A stretch of 64,000 bases of DNA from Roseateles sp. DAIF2. GTDB taxonomy: Bacteria; Pseudomonadota; Gammaproteobacteria; Burkholderiales; Burkholderiaceae_C. Location: positions 3,100,001 through 3,164,000 of the forward strand of contig NZ_CP049919.1 in NCBI RefSeq assembly GCF_015624425.1. The letters are read 5' to 3'. Position numbers and translations under genes: made by a program. The notes beneath the pieces are model-generated. The model was not told the origin of the DNA and did not search any database. It was given only the letters and a program-made list of their open reading frames with translations. Below are positions 45,516 through 54,043 of the stretch, piece by piece. Within the stretch, counting starts at the first letter, position 1. Each line of letters opens with the position of its first letter.

Positions 45516-46490
45516 ATGAGTACCGACGTCGAGCAGTACGTTCTCGCGGCAGATCGCGACAACACCGTGCGCAGCTACGCCGCGGCGATCCGTCATTTCG
45601 AGCAGGGCTGGAAAGGTTTGCTTCCAGCTACCGTTGACACTGTGTCAAGGTACTTGGTGGAGCATGCCACGCTCTACAAGATCAGCACACTGCGGCTGCA
45701 CTTGGCCGCCCTCGCGCGGTGGCATACCGATCATGGTTTCGCCGATCCCACGCGATCGAATCTCGTGCACAAGGTGCTTCGAGGAATTCGGGCAAAGCAC
45801 GCGATCCCACAGCGTCGAGCTCGACCGCTCCAACTCGACGTCCTAGAGCGTTCCTGCGATTGGCTGCTAGCGGCTCGCCGCTCTGCGCAAGAGCAAGGAC
45901 GTCGGGTCGATGAGCTGCGTCATGCCCGCGACCGGTCTCTCTTGCTGCTGGGTTTCTGGAGGGCCTTTCGGGCCGATGAACTCGCCAACATGCGCATCGA
46001 GGAAATCCAGGCCGTCAGAGGCAAGGGCCTAACTTGCAGGCCAGGCCGAACTAAGACGACGGACGAGGACGACGACCGGGCATTTCATTGCCCAGCGCTG
46101 TCACGTCTGTGTCCAGTCGATGCCTTCTTGGACTGGATGGAACTGGGCGGGAGGATTTCGGGACCTGTCTTCCCCGGCATCGACCGCTGGGGGAACATCT
46201 CCGGTCAACACATGACTAGCCAAGCTGTGCTCCCACTCCTGCGCCGTATCTTGAAGGATGCGGGGATCGCGGAGGCCTCCACGTATTCGAGCCACTCGCT
46301 GCGCCGCGGATTTGCCGGCTGGGCCAGCGCCAACGGTTGGGAATTGAAGGAGCTGATGGAGCACGTCGGATGGCGCGATGCGAGTTCGGCGCTGCGCTAC
46401 ATCGATGTTCCTCAGGACACCGCACGGTCCAAGATCGAGCGCGCCCTGGCTGCAGCACCTTCGAGCCCTGCAAACACGCCGGAAGAGTGA
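45516..46490 (+). CDS. Tyrosine recombinase / site-specific integrase
   Basis: 324 residues. N-terminal core-binding helices (NTVRSYAAAIRHFEQGW, STLRLHLAALARWHTDHG). Catalytic residues are in place: Arg near 150 in FWRAFRADELANM, HxxR in YSSHSLRRGFAGWA (about 260), His/Trp in MEHVGWRDASS, and Tyr near 295 in LRYIDVP. It should be an active recombinase, unlike the integrase-like protein of the Tn7-like operon. Placement near the right edge of the island suggests it moves or resolves part of it. Confidence 0.9.
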   Translation: MSTDVEQYVLAADRDNTVRSYAAAIRHFEQGWKGLLPATVDTVSRYLVEHATLYKISTLRLHLAALARWHTDHGFADPTRSNLVHKVLRGIRAKHAIPQRRARPLQLDVLERSCDWLLAARRSAQEQGRRVDELRHARDRSLLLLGFWRAFRADELANMRIEEIQAVRGKGLTCRPGRTKTTDEDDDRAFHCPALSRLCPVDAFLDWMELGGRISGPVFPGIDRWGNISGQHMTSQAVLPLLRRILKDAGIAEASTYSSHSLRRGFAGWASANGWELKELMEHVGWRDASSALRYIDVPQDTARSKIERALAAAPSSPANTPEE

Positions 46491-47441
46491 CGGAGGCGCT
46501 TGGAGCCGTGCGTCCGGAGCTGCCGCCAGATTCCTGCGGAGCGATTCCGCATCGGAGCTAGGTAGCGAATCGGGCAGTGGGCCAACGTCATGGTCACGCG
46601 AGCCAGGCGAAACGCCTAACGCATTGCCGTCACCGTCAAACCTTGGATCGGTCCACCGTGACTGAGGGATGCTGGTACGCGTGGACGCGCTGCGCGTGCA
46701 GCATCAGCACACCCGCGCCTGGCCGGTCTACCTGGTCGATCAGCCGCGCCGCGGACGCGCGGGCAACAGCACGGTGGCCGCCTCGCTCGCGCCGGCGCCC
46801 AACGACCAACTGTTCTTCGACCAGTTCCGCATCGGCAAGTGGCCGCGCTACTTAGACAACGTCCAGTTCGACCGCAAGCCGCAGACGCTGGAACAGTTCT
46901 TCCGCTCGGTCATGCCCAACACCGGTCCTTACGACGCCAACATCATTTCTCCAGCAGGCGCCGCGCTTCAGCGACGGGAATCTCGTAGGCCAGGTCGCCG
47001 TAGTGCGTGAACTGCCCCTGGTAGTTCAGGCCGGAGAAGCGCGCTCTAGCACCTTGATCAGGCGCGCACGCGTCTAGGGCGGATACGCTTGCGTATTCCA
47101 GTGGACGTGAGCATCCAGTTCAGCACGGTGAGCACGCGATCCAGTGCTCCCGAGCACCAGCGGCGGCCTCGCACGAGCGGCATCTTTGCAGCGGTTGCTG
47201 ACGGTCGCAGTCAGCATCCGTGCGGCAGCAAGGTGCCCGAAGCGGAAGCTCGCGACCAACGACGGCGGACAGCACGGCAGCGGTTGCCGTCTTCCGAGGC
47301 AGGTTGCCAGGTTCACGATCCGGGACACGACGCCGTCATCGGCTTGCCTGTCGTCGTGCCGGCAGCGACGACCGTTGTCAGGGATGAAACAGCCATCGAA
47401 GCGGTCTGGCCGCCGCTCGCCTCGATCAAGCCGGAGGCAAT
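46491..47441. other. Junction region of gene fragments
   Basis: About 950 bases with no intact gene. 46669-46950 on the plus strand holds part of an alpha/beta-hydrolase (listed separately). 46949-47045 on the minus strand reads SGLNYQGQFTHYGDLAYEIP followed by VAEARRLL, clearly coding-like but truncated at both ends and not recognised. 47060-47440 has open frames without domain or start signals. The mixture of short fragments indicates repeated insertion and deletion at the island's right edge. Confidence 0.5.
46669..46950 (+). pseudogene. Alpha/beta-hydrolase fragment
   Basis: The stretch PVYLVDQPRRGRAGNSTVAA, PNDQLFFDQFRIGKWPRYLD and FFRSVMPNTGPYDANIIS matches the middle of a family of exported alpha/beta hydrolases. 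The nucleophile elbow (GHSQGG-type) and the N-terminal half are missing. The open frame from ATG 46669 runs on into unrelated sequence. It is a remnant, not a gene. Confidence 0.6.
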
Positions 47442-48353
47442 TCAGATCGACAGTGTCTTCAACCTTTTGGGGATCTGCTCCACAAGAAATGCCATCAGTG
47501 CCCGAACTGTGGGGGATTGATGGCGCTGCATGGGGTAGATCAGATGGACTTTCAGCGGGGACATTTGCCAGCCTTCCAGCACCCTGACCAATTGACCTGA
47601 TGCGACCAGCGGCGCAGCCTGGAACTCGGGCAGTACGGCGATTCCCAATCCGTCCAAGGCGGGAGCAATCAAGGCGTCGGAAGGGCCGATGACTAGACGT
47701 GAACGCAAAAGTCCTTTTGCGGTTCTGTTTCGCGAATGCAGTGTGATTTCTGCGGCTTCCCTCGACTGCAGAAGGCCAGCGTACGCGCTGAGTTCACCTG
47801 GATGCTGCGGCAACCCGTACTGGCTTGCATAGGCAGGGCTTGCAAATAGGGCTGGGCGTACGGTGCCGATGGCACGAGCCTTCAGGCTGGAATCGGCAAG
47901 TTCGCCAATGCGCACCGCCAGATCAATGCCTTCCTCGACGATGTTGACGTGGCGGTTACTGAGCCTGACATCCAGTTCCAGATGTTCGTGTTTGAAAAGG
48001 TACTCAGTCACCAGCGGAAGCAGCACGACTTTGCCAAATGTCGCTGACGCAGCCAGACGAACGCGACCACTTGGCGTTTGATCCTGAGAAAAAAGGTCCT
48101 GGGTGACGGCGTTCAGTTGATGGATCAGTGGACTTGTTCCGTCCAGCAGGCGTTGGCCAGCGTCGGTCAATGCGAAGGCTCGGGTATTGCGCTTGACGAG
48201 GCTGACCCCTGCTGCCGTCTCCATGCGCGCCAGGCGGCGCGACAAGGTTGATTTTGGAACATCCAGTTGGCGAGAAGCCCGTGAGAGGCTACCTGCCTCC
48301 GCGATCTTGATGAACCACTGGAGATCGTCGATCGAGTAGTTTTCATTGTTCAT
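47442..48353 (-). CDS. LysR-family transcriptional regulator (redox module)
   Basis: 303 residues. Winged helix GSLSRASRQLDVPKSTLSRRLARME at the N-terminus and a full LysR effector domain (RVRLAASATFGKVVLLPLVTEYL, DLAVRIGELADSSLKARAIG, GLGIAVLPEFQAAPLVASGQL). It is divergent from an NmrA-like and a flavodoxin-like gene, with a 159-base AT-rich gap holding both promoters, so it most likely controls them. Effector unknown; similar regulators answer to quinones or other electrophiles. Confidence 0.9.
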   Translation of the reverse strand: MNNENYSIDDLQWFIKIAEAGSLSRASRQLDVPKSTLSRRLARMETAAGVSLVKRNTRAFALTDAGQRLLDGTSPLIHQLNAVTQDLFSQDQTPSGRVRLAASATFGKVVLLPLVTEYLFKHEHLELDVRLSNRHVNIVEEGIDLAVRIGELADSSLKARAIGTVRPALFASPAYASQYGLPQHPGELSAYAGLLQSREAAEITLHSRNRTAKGLLRSRLVIGPSDALIAPALDGLGIAVLPEFQAAPLVASGQLVRVLEGWQMSPLKVHLIYPMQRHQSPTVRALMAFLVEQIPKRLKTLSI

Positions 48354-48512
48354 ATTTGTGTACGCCGACGTCTACAGAACGAGTCTAGTTAAGCAAGGCT
48401 AAACCATAAATAGTTCAGCTTGTTGCCGGGTCGAGCGAGGACACATGGATCGCTTTCTTGCCTGGCCGCAGACCTGCTTCAACAAGCCATCGCATACTTT
48501 CAAGCAACTCAA

Positions 48513-49397
48513 ATGACCATACTCGTTACCGGCAGCACGGGGCTCATCGGCTCACAAGTTGTGGCGCTTCTGGCCGCGCAAGGCGCAGACGTTCACGCCC
48601 TCACCAGAGCACCAGAAAGGCGACGGTTTCCACCGGGCGTCACGGCGGTCAAGGGGGACTTTCAGGATGTTGATTCGATGCGCGCTGCCATGGGTTGTGC
48701 AAGAACGCTTTTCTTGCTCAACACGGTGGCCGCAGACGAAGTCACCCACGCTCTGATTGCACTCAACCTGGCGCGCGAAGCAGGTATCGAGCGCATCGTC
48801 TACCTGTCTGTCATGCACAGCGACCGTTTCACCGAGGTTCCGCATTTCACTGGAAAGCACACGGTTGAACGCATGATCGAACAGCTTGGAATGCACGCGA
48901 CCATTCTGCGTCCCGCTTACTTCATGCAGAACGACGATGCCTTGATTCAGTCCGATGTTCTGGAGCAGGGCGTGTATCCCATGCCTATCGGCAGTGCAGG
49001 CATTTCCATGGTGGACGCGCGCGACGTGGCGCAGGTTGCCGCACGACATCTGCAGCGCAGACATGCCGCAAGCGAACCCTTGCCAACGGAGGTTTTGGAT
49101 GTCGTGGGGCCAACAGCGCTGTCGGGTGACACAGCCGCCGCTGTGTGGAGTGATGTGCTGGGCAAGACCGTCCAGTACGCAGGTGACGACATCGGGCCTT
49201 TTGAAGCGCGGTTCCGGAGCTTTGCACCCGCCTGGATGGCGTATGACATGCGGCTCATGATGGCGCGCATGCAGACGGATGGCGAGCTGGGCTCCGCTGG
49301 CGCAGTCGAGCGCATGCAGCAAGAACTAGGCACCTCGTTGCGGAGCTACCGCGACTACGCGCTGGAAACGGCTGGGCGCTGGAAGGCTGCCCAATGA
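48513..49397 (+). CDS. NmrA/SDR-type NAD(P)-binding protein (NmrA-like, azoreductase-type)
   Basis: 294 residues from ATG 48513. Rossmann motif ILVTGSTGLIGSQVVALLAAQG at the N-terminus, then AVKGDFQDVDSMRAAM and IERIVYLSVMHSDRF, typical of atypical short-chain dehydrogenases (NmrA/HSCARG, QOR2/AzoB group) that sense or use NADPH and reduce quinones or azo compounds. The canonical YxxxK is not clear. An in-frame ATG at 48420 adds a 31-residue stretch without coding character. Its stop overlaps the next start (ATGA). Confidence 0.85.
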   Translation: MTILVTGSTGLIGSQVVALLAAQGADVHALTRAPERRRFPPGVTAVKGDFQDVDSMRAAMGCARTLFLLNTVAADEVTHALIALNLAREAGIERIVYLSVMHSDRFTEVPHFTGKHTVERMIEQLGMHATILRPAYFMQNDDALIQSDVLEQGVYPMPIGSAGISMVDARDVAQVAARHLQRRHAASEPLPTEVLDVVGPTALSGDTAAAVWSDVLGKTVQYAGDDIGPFEARFRSFAPAWMAYDMRLMMARMQTDGELGSAGAVERMQQELGTSLRSYRDYALETAGRWKAAQ

Positions 49398-49984
49398 AGG
49401 CGAAACACACCATGCCGTCCATTGTGGTTGTCTACCATTCCGGTTACGGCCATACCCGTCGATTGGCGCAGGCCGTCGCCCAAGGCGCTGAGGCCGAATT
49501 GCTGGAGATTGATGCGCAAGGCACTCTGCCTGAGTCCGCCTGGATGGGACTGGCTGCCGCGGATTTGATTGTGCTTGGCTCACCCACTTACATGGGCAGC
49601 GCGAGTTGGCAGTTCAAGAGATTTGCCGATGACTCTTCCGCGGCCTGGATGGCCCAGAAATGGAAAGACAAGCTCTTCGCGGGCTTCACCAACAGCGGAA
49701 GCATGAGCGGCGACAAGCTGTCCACTTTGCAGTTCTTCATGACATTTGCCATGCAACACAGCGGCCTATGGGTTGGCACCGGCATGATGCCCTCCAATAC
49801 CAAGGCCGCCCTGCGCAACGACCTGAACTATGTGGGTTCTTCCTCCGGCGCGATGGCTACAACCCCGGTCGATGCGGGGGTTGACGAAGTGTTGGAAGGC
49901 GATATCGAGACGGCCAAGCGCTTTGGTGAAAGGCTTCGGGTTGTTGCGAAGCGCTACTCGCATGCGTCGCCTTCCATTGCGTAG
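49394..49984 (+). CDS. Flavodoxin-like NAD(P)H:quinone oxidoreductase (WrbA-like)
   Basis: 196 residues. FMN-binding loops IVVVYHSGYGHTRRLAQAVAQGA, LGSPTYMGSASWQFKRFADD and FTNSGSMSGDKLSTLQFF match WrbA-type quinone reductases, which carry out two-electron reduction and limit redox cycling. Translationally coupled to the NmrA-like gene (4-base overlap). Together with the divergent LysR they form a compact electrophile- or quinone-response module. Its end lies immediately beside a truncated nosL-like fragment, so the module may have been inserted here. Confidence 0.87.
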   Translation: MKAKHTMPSIVVVYHSGYGHTRRLAQAVAQGAEAELLEIDAQGTLPESAWMGLAAADLIVLGSPTYMGSASWQFKRFADDSSAAWMAQKWKDKLFAGFTNSGSMSGDKLSTLQFFMTFAMQHSGLWVGTGMMPSNTKAALRNDLNYVGSSSGAMATTPVDAGVDEVLEGDIETAKRFGERLRVVAKRYSHASPSIA

Positions 49985-49999
49985 CAGGGAACTCCGGGT

Positions 50000-50254
50000 G
50001 TTCGGGGCACGGGCTCAACTCATCACGACTGGCAATGATGTCTCGGCACAGCCGTCCCGGCGCATAGCGAGCAACGCGTTGCGGGAAAGAGGCAAGACTG
50101 GCTGGCGATTCAGGGAACTGCGCGTGGCCATTGTCGAACAGCACCTGCGCCGCCCACTCCTGCCGACGCGCCGGGAACATGCCGCAGACGGGGCAGCGCG
50201 CATGGGCTGGCACCACCCGCGCGGCAAATAGCAGCAGGCCGGACGGAGGGTCAT
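50000..50254 (-). pseudogene. Second nosL-like gene, frameshifted and truncated
   Basis: From ATG 50254 the frame is broken within about 10 codons; in the adjacent frame the reverse strand reads LLLFAARVVPAHARCPVCGM, FPARRQEWAAQVLFDNGHAQ and SLASFPQRVARYAPGR, matching a NosL-type copper protein with the CxxCGM metal motif. The C-terminal part is lost at about 50000 where the flavodoxin module begins. The start overlaps the small upstream gene (ATGA), so it was the last gene of the nos operon. Confidence 0.65.
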
Positions 50255-50424
50255 AGGGGAAGCGCCGGCGCGGCGAAGCAGAGATCGTCGTGACCCGCGC
50301 GCGGCCCCGCCGACCCGCCGCTGTCAACGGGGGGATGCTGTGTCCAGGCGCCCAGCAGCCCACCGCCGCCAGCGGCAAGCAGCAGCACCAACGCGTCGCG
50401 GCGACGGTGGCTCGATCGCAGCAT
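50251..50424 (-). CDS. Small nos-operon protein, 57 residues
   Basis: ATG at 50424 overlaps the nosL stop (TGATG) and the TGA at 50251 overlaps the start of the broken second nosL (ATGA), so it is translationally coupled on both sides. A basic N-terminus (SSHRRRDALVLLLAAGGGG) forms a short membrane or signal segment; the remainder is Gly/Ala/Pro-rich (DSGGSAGPRAGHDD). No family is recognised. The tight couplings argue that it is, or was, a real gene. Confidence 0.5.
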   Translation of the reverse strand: MLRSSHRRRDALVLLLAAGGGGLLGAWTQHPPVDSGGSAGPRAGHDDLCFAAPALPL

Positions 50425-50969
50425 CACATCCGGCCATCGTGCAAAGCCCCACCGCTGAGGTCAACCATCTGCGGTGTCACTTCGGCATAGCGCAGCACGC
50501 GGCCGCCATGCTGCTGAGCGAAGCCCTGAGCATCGGCCTGGTTGCGGAAGCTGGCCAGGGTCGGGCCCATCGAGCCATGGCGCTTGCTGCCCAGCACGTA
50601 GAAGCCCTCGCGCGCATCGAACCAATGGCCGCGCGGCTGATCCCAGTCGGCCAGGCCCATGTCCTGCGTGAACACCGCGCGCACGGGGCGCACCTGCTCC
50701 GGCCGCAGCAGGGTACTGAACATCTCCACCGTATCGCAGTACCAATGCGGCCGCGGCTCGCCCTCGAAATGGATCTGCGCCTTCGGGCCGGGATAGTCGG
50801 CCAGCAGCATGCCATCCAGGTCGCAGGTGCTGGCCGGATCGATCTCGGCGGGGCGAATCGCCTCGCCCTGCTTCGGTCCGTCACTGCAGGCAGCCAGGCC
50901 TCCCAGCGGCAAGGTGGCGAGCAGGGCCAGCAGCCGCCGGCGGGTAGCCGACATATTGTCTTGGGGCAT
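50424..50969 (-). CDS. nosL: NosL copper-chaperone lipoprotein
   Basis: 181 residues from ATG 50969 (GAGGATGG upstream). A lipoprotein signal with RRRLLALLATLPLGGLAAC (lipid Cys near residue 26) anchors it in the outer or inner membrane; CDLDGMLLADYPG carries the Cys/Met copper site, and HFEGEPRPHWYCDTVEMFST and HGSMGPTLASFRNQADAQGF are conserved NosL blocks. It delivers Cu(I) for assembly of the CuZ cluster of NosZ with NosDFY. It lies 17 bases after nosY. Confidence 0.93.
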   Translation of the reverse strand: MPQDNMSATRRRLLALLATLPLGGLAACSDGPKQGEAIRPAEIDPASTCDLDGMLLADYPGPKAQIHFEGEPRPHWYCDTVEMFSTLLRPEQVRPVRAVFTQDMGLADWDQPRGHWFDAREGFYVLGSKRHGSMGPTLASFRNQADAQGFAQQHGGRVLRYAEVTPQMVDLSGGALHDGRM

Positions 50970-50986
50970 TGTTACCATCCTCATCA

Positions 50987-51826
50987 TCAACGGAATCTCC
51001 AATAGGCCAGGCCCAGCGGCGCGGCAATCCAGGCCAACATCGCGCCGAGCAGCAGTCCGCCGCGGGCCAGCGCGGGCGGCACGATGCTGGCCAGCCCGTA
51101 AAGGCTGCTCAGCTGGTCCAGCGACACCAGGTTCATGATCCGGAACAGGTCGGTCGGGTTCAGCAGCAGCGCATAGGCCAGCAACTGGCCGCCCCACTCG
51201 CCGCCGCTGGCCACCAGCAGGCCGAGCAGCAGCAGGTCGAACACCAGCACGAACAGGAACCACAACGCGATCGCCAGGCCCGAGGCGCGCGTACGCTCGC
51301 GGCACAGCACCGACAGCAGCAGCGCCAGGCTCAGGAAGGCGAGCCCCAGCAGCGCCGAGCTGGCCACGAAACCCAGGTAAGGCCCCAACACCGCGGCGCC
51401 GAACTGGCGCCACAGCAGCAGGCCCAGCAGCGCGAAACCGGCCAGGGTCGACAGGGTCAGGGCCGCGGCCAGGCCCAGGTACTTGCCCAGCAGCAGCTCC
51501 AGGCGCGTCAGCGGCAGCGCCAGCAGCAGCTCCAGCGAGCCGCGCTCGCGTTCGCCCACCACCGCGTCGAAACCCAGCAGCAGCGCGATCAGCGGCACCA
51601 GATAGATCACCAGACTGACCAGGCTCGCGATCACGAACTCGATCGAGCGCGGTCCCAGCTGCCCCTGCTGTGCGCCACCGAAATACGCGATCGCCAGCGA
51701 GAAGGCGGTGAAGACCAGGGCTACGGCCAGCACCCAGCGATTGCGCATGCGATCGCGAAACTCCTTTGCTGCCAGAGTCAGGACCTGCCGCGGTTCGAGC
51801 GGCCACGCACTCCACAGTACGCTCAT
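50987..51826 (-). CDS. nosY: NosY ABC permease subunit
   Basis: 279 residues with six membrane helices (WVLAVALVFTAFSLAIAYF, FVIASLVSLVIYLVPLIALLLG and others) and the ABC-2 permease pattern FDAVVGERERGSLELLLALPL. With NosF and NosD it forms the NosDFY machine that supplies sulfur- and copper-related functions for CuZ biogenesis. ATG 51826 overlaps the nosF stop (ATGA). Confidence 0.95.
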   Translation of the reverse strand: MSVLWSAWPLEPRQVLTLAAKEFRDRMRNRWVLAVALVFTAFSLAIAYFGGAQQGQLGPRSIEFVIASLVSLVIYLVPLIALLLGFDAVVGERERGSLELLLALPLTRLELLLGKYLGLAAALTLSTLAGFALLGLLLWRQFGAAVLGPYLGFVASSALLGLAFLSLALLLSVLCRERTRASGLAIALWFLFVLVFDLLLLGLLVASGGEWGGQLLAYALLLNPTDLFRIMNLVSLDQLSSLYGLASIVPPALARGGLLLGAMLAWIAAPLGLAYWRFR

Positions 51827-52770
51827 GCGGCCCTCCCCAGATCGAAGAACAGATCCTCCAGCGAGGGCTCGATGATCTGAAGGTCCAGCAGCCGGGCGCC
51901 CAGCCCCTGCAAGGCGGTCAGCGCAGCCATCTTGAGCGGCCGCGGGCAGCGCAGCAACGCCTCGCCGGATGCATCGGCGTCGCCCTGGCTCAGCCCCGGC
52001 AAGGTCGCGACGATGGCCGCCAGTTGGCCGCGCACCTCGTCTCCGGCCAGGCGCAGACGCAGGGTCAGCGGCAGGTCCAGCCGCTGGCGCAGCTCGTCGA
52101 CGCTGCCCTGGGCCTGCACCCGGCCACTGTTCAGGATCGCGAGCCGATCCACACGCTGCTGCAGCTCGGCCAGGATGTGCGAGGTGATCAGCACGGTCGC
52201 CCCGCGCTGGCGCAGTTCCTGCAGGATCGCGTAGAAGTCGCGGATCGCGGCCGGATCCAGACCGTTGCTGGGCTCATCCAGGAACAACACCTCGGGATCG
52301 CCCAGCAGGGCCTGCGCAAAACCCAGGCGCTGACGCATGCCCTTGGAATACTCCCGCACAGGTCGCCCGAGCGAGCGTGCCAGTCCCACCCGTTCCAGCA
52401 GGGGCTGGCAGCAGCGCTCCGGCGCCCCCTTCAGCCGCGCGAAGAAGCGCAGGGTCTCCAGCCCGCTGAGGTTGTCGTAGAGCACCAGGTTCTCGGGCAG
52501 GTAACCGACGCGGCGGCGTGCCGCGCGGAAGGCGCGCGCGCGCACCGAACAGCCAGCCACCCGGATCTCGCCGTGGCTGGCCGGCACCAGGCCCAGCATC
52601 ATCTTGAACAGGGTGCTCTTGCCGGCGCCGTTGTGGCCGATCAGGGCGAACAGCTCGCCGCGGGCCACGTCCAGGTCCACCCGATCCACGACCTGCAGCG
52701 GGCCGTAGCTCTTGCTGACGGCGCGCAATGCGATCGCCGGCTCTTCTTCCTTCGGTCTTGTGCTATTCAT
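51823..52770 (-). CDS. nosF: NosF ABC ATPase subunit
   Basis: 315 residues. Walker A LIGHNGAGKSTLFKMMLGL, signature EYSKGMRQRLGFAQALLGDP, Walker B VLFLDEPSNGLDP and the switch His in LITSHILAE. Powers NosDFY in the cytoplasm. ATG 52770 lies within the last codons of nosD (8-base overlap). Confidence 0.95.
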   Translation of the reverse strand: MNSTRPKEEEPAIALRAVSKSYGPLQVVDRVDLDVARGELFALIGHNGAGKSTLFKMMLGLVPASHGEIRVAGCSVRARAFRAARRRVGYLPENLVLYDNLSGLETLRFFARLKGAPERCCQPLLERVGLARSLGRPVREYSKGMRQRLGFAQALLGDPEVLFLDEPSNGLDPAAIRDFYAILQELRQRGATVLITSHILAELQQRVDRLAILNSGRVQAQGSVDELRQRLDLPLTLRLRLAGDEVRGQLAAIVATLPGLSQGDADASGEALLRCPRPLKMAALTALQGLGARLLDLQIIEPSLEDLFFDLGRAA

Positions 52771-54043
52771 GCGGATACTGCCGGCCGAGCCAGGCACTCC
52801 ATTGGGGATGGTGGGGATGCATGCGCGGCCTTGCGTCGACCACGCTGGGCACGCGCAGCACCGGGAACTGGCGGCCGACCAGGCGCAGGGCCTGCACCGC
52901 GGGGCTGGCCATCAGCAGGCGCAGGCCCGGGTGGCGCCAGCTCAGGCGGTCCACCATGTCGTTGGCCTCGTAGGCCAGGTCGCCGATGCCGTCGCCGTCC
53001 CGGTCCCAGCCCAGATAGTTGCTCCAGTGGTTGCCACCGCCCTGCCCTGCGCGTTCGCCCCAGGGCTCATCCCGGGCGCCGACATAGCGAACCTGCTCGC
53101 GGTTCGCGATGAAGTCGTTGCCCTGCACCACATTGCGGGTCGAGCCGGCCGACAGGTGCACGCCGACCTCGTTGTCGACCACCAGATTGCCGCGCAGGGT
53201 CGCGTACTCGACGTCGTAGATGAAGAAGCCGCGCCGGTTGCCGGCGACGACATTGCCCTCGACCGTCGAGTCCTGCAGGGTGCGCAGCATGATGCCGTGG
53301 TCGGAGTTGGCCCAGGTGCGGTTGTTGCGCACCACCTGGTCGCGCACCTCCATCAGCGCCAGGCCGCCGCGGTTGTAGTAGCTGTCGTTGTCCTCCCACA
53401 GGTTGTAGTAGGAGTTCATGTAGTGGGTGCCGTAGCGGCTGTGGTGCAGACGGTTGCCGCGGAACACCGCGTGGTGCGACACGTCGACATAGAGCGCGTC
53501 GCGCACGAAGCTGATGTTGTTCGACAGGATCCGCGCGCCGCGGGTGTTGTAGAGCTGCACGCCGTTGCCGCGCTGCGATGACTGGTAGTCGCGCTTGCCG
53601 GTGATCGTGTTGCCCTCGATGCGAACATCGTTGGCCTTCTCGATCCACAGGCCGAACAGGTTGTAGCTCAGCTCGCAGCGCAGCACCACGGCGCGGTGCG
53701 CGCCGGGCTGGATGTAGATGCCGGCGTTCTGCTCCTTCAGGCTATCGCCCGAATCGCGCACGATCAGCCCCTCCACCGTGACGTCGGTTGCGGTGATGCG
53801 CAGGGTGTCGCCGCGCAGGCCGCCCGCGAGCGTGGGCCGGTCGATGCCGCGCAGGGTCAGCGGCTTGTCGACGACCAGGTTGCCGACATAGAAGCCGCGC
53901 TCGATCTCCAGCACGTCGCCGGCGCTCGCCGCGGCGACCGCATGCGCCAGCGATTCGCCGGGCTTCACGCGCCAGGTCGCGGCCAGCGCCGCATTGCCAA
54001 GAAGCAGCAGCGCGCCGACCAGGAGACTCAGGCCGCGGCTCAT
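52763..54043 (-). CDS. nosD: NosD periplasmic copper-processing protein
   Basis: 426 residues. Signal peptide (MSRGLSLLVGALLLLGNAAL), then a right-handed beta-helix of CASH-type repeats (IRDSGDSLKEQNAGIYIQPG, GLWIEKANDVRIEGN, NGVQLYNTRGARILSNNISF, HYMNSYYNLWEDNDSYYN). NosD passes copper from NosL to apo-NosZ in the periplasm. The DRDGDGIGD motif near the end is typical. ATG 54043 overlaps the nosR stop (ATGA). Confidence 0.95.
   Translation of the reverse strand: MSRGLSLLVGALLLLGNAALAATWRVKPGESLAHAVAAASAGDVLEIERGFYVGNLVVDKPLTLRGIDRPTLAGGLRGDTLRITATDVTVEGLIVRDSGDSLKEQNAGIYIQPGAHRAVVLRCELSYNLFGLWIEKANDVRIEGNTITGKRDYQSSQRGNGVQLYNTRGARILSNNISFVRDALYVDVSHHAVFRGNRLHHSRYGTHYMNSYYNLWEDNDSYYNRGGLALMEVRDQVVRNNRTWANSDHGIMLRTLQDSTVEGNVVAGNRRGFFIYDVEYATLRGNLVVDNEVGVHLSAGSTRNVVQGNDFIANREQVRYVGARDEPWGERAGQGGGNHWSNYLGWDRDGDGIGDLAYEANDMVDRLSWRHPGLRLLMASPAVQALRLVGRQFPVLRVPSVVDARPRMHPHHPQWSAWLGRQYPHE

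Noticed and set aside
42809..46657. ATCGGTCCACC repeated at 42809-42819 and 46647-46657, flanking the kfrA-side operon and integrase, as a possible attachment-site pair
   Set aside because: Only 11 exact bases. Many such pairs are expected by chance in 64 kb, and neither copy sits in a tRNA or in a dyad.
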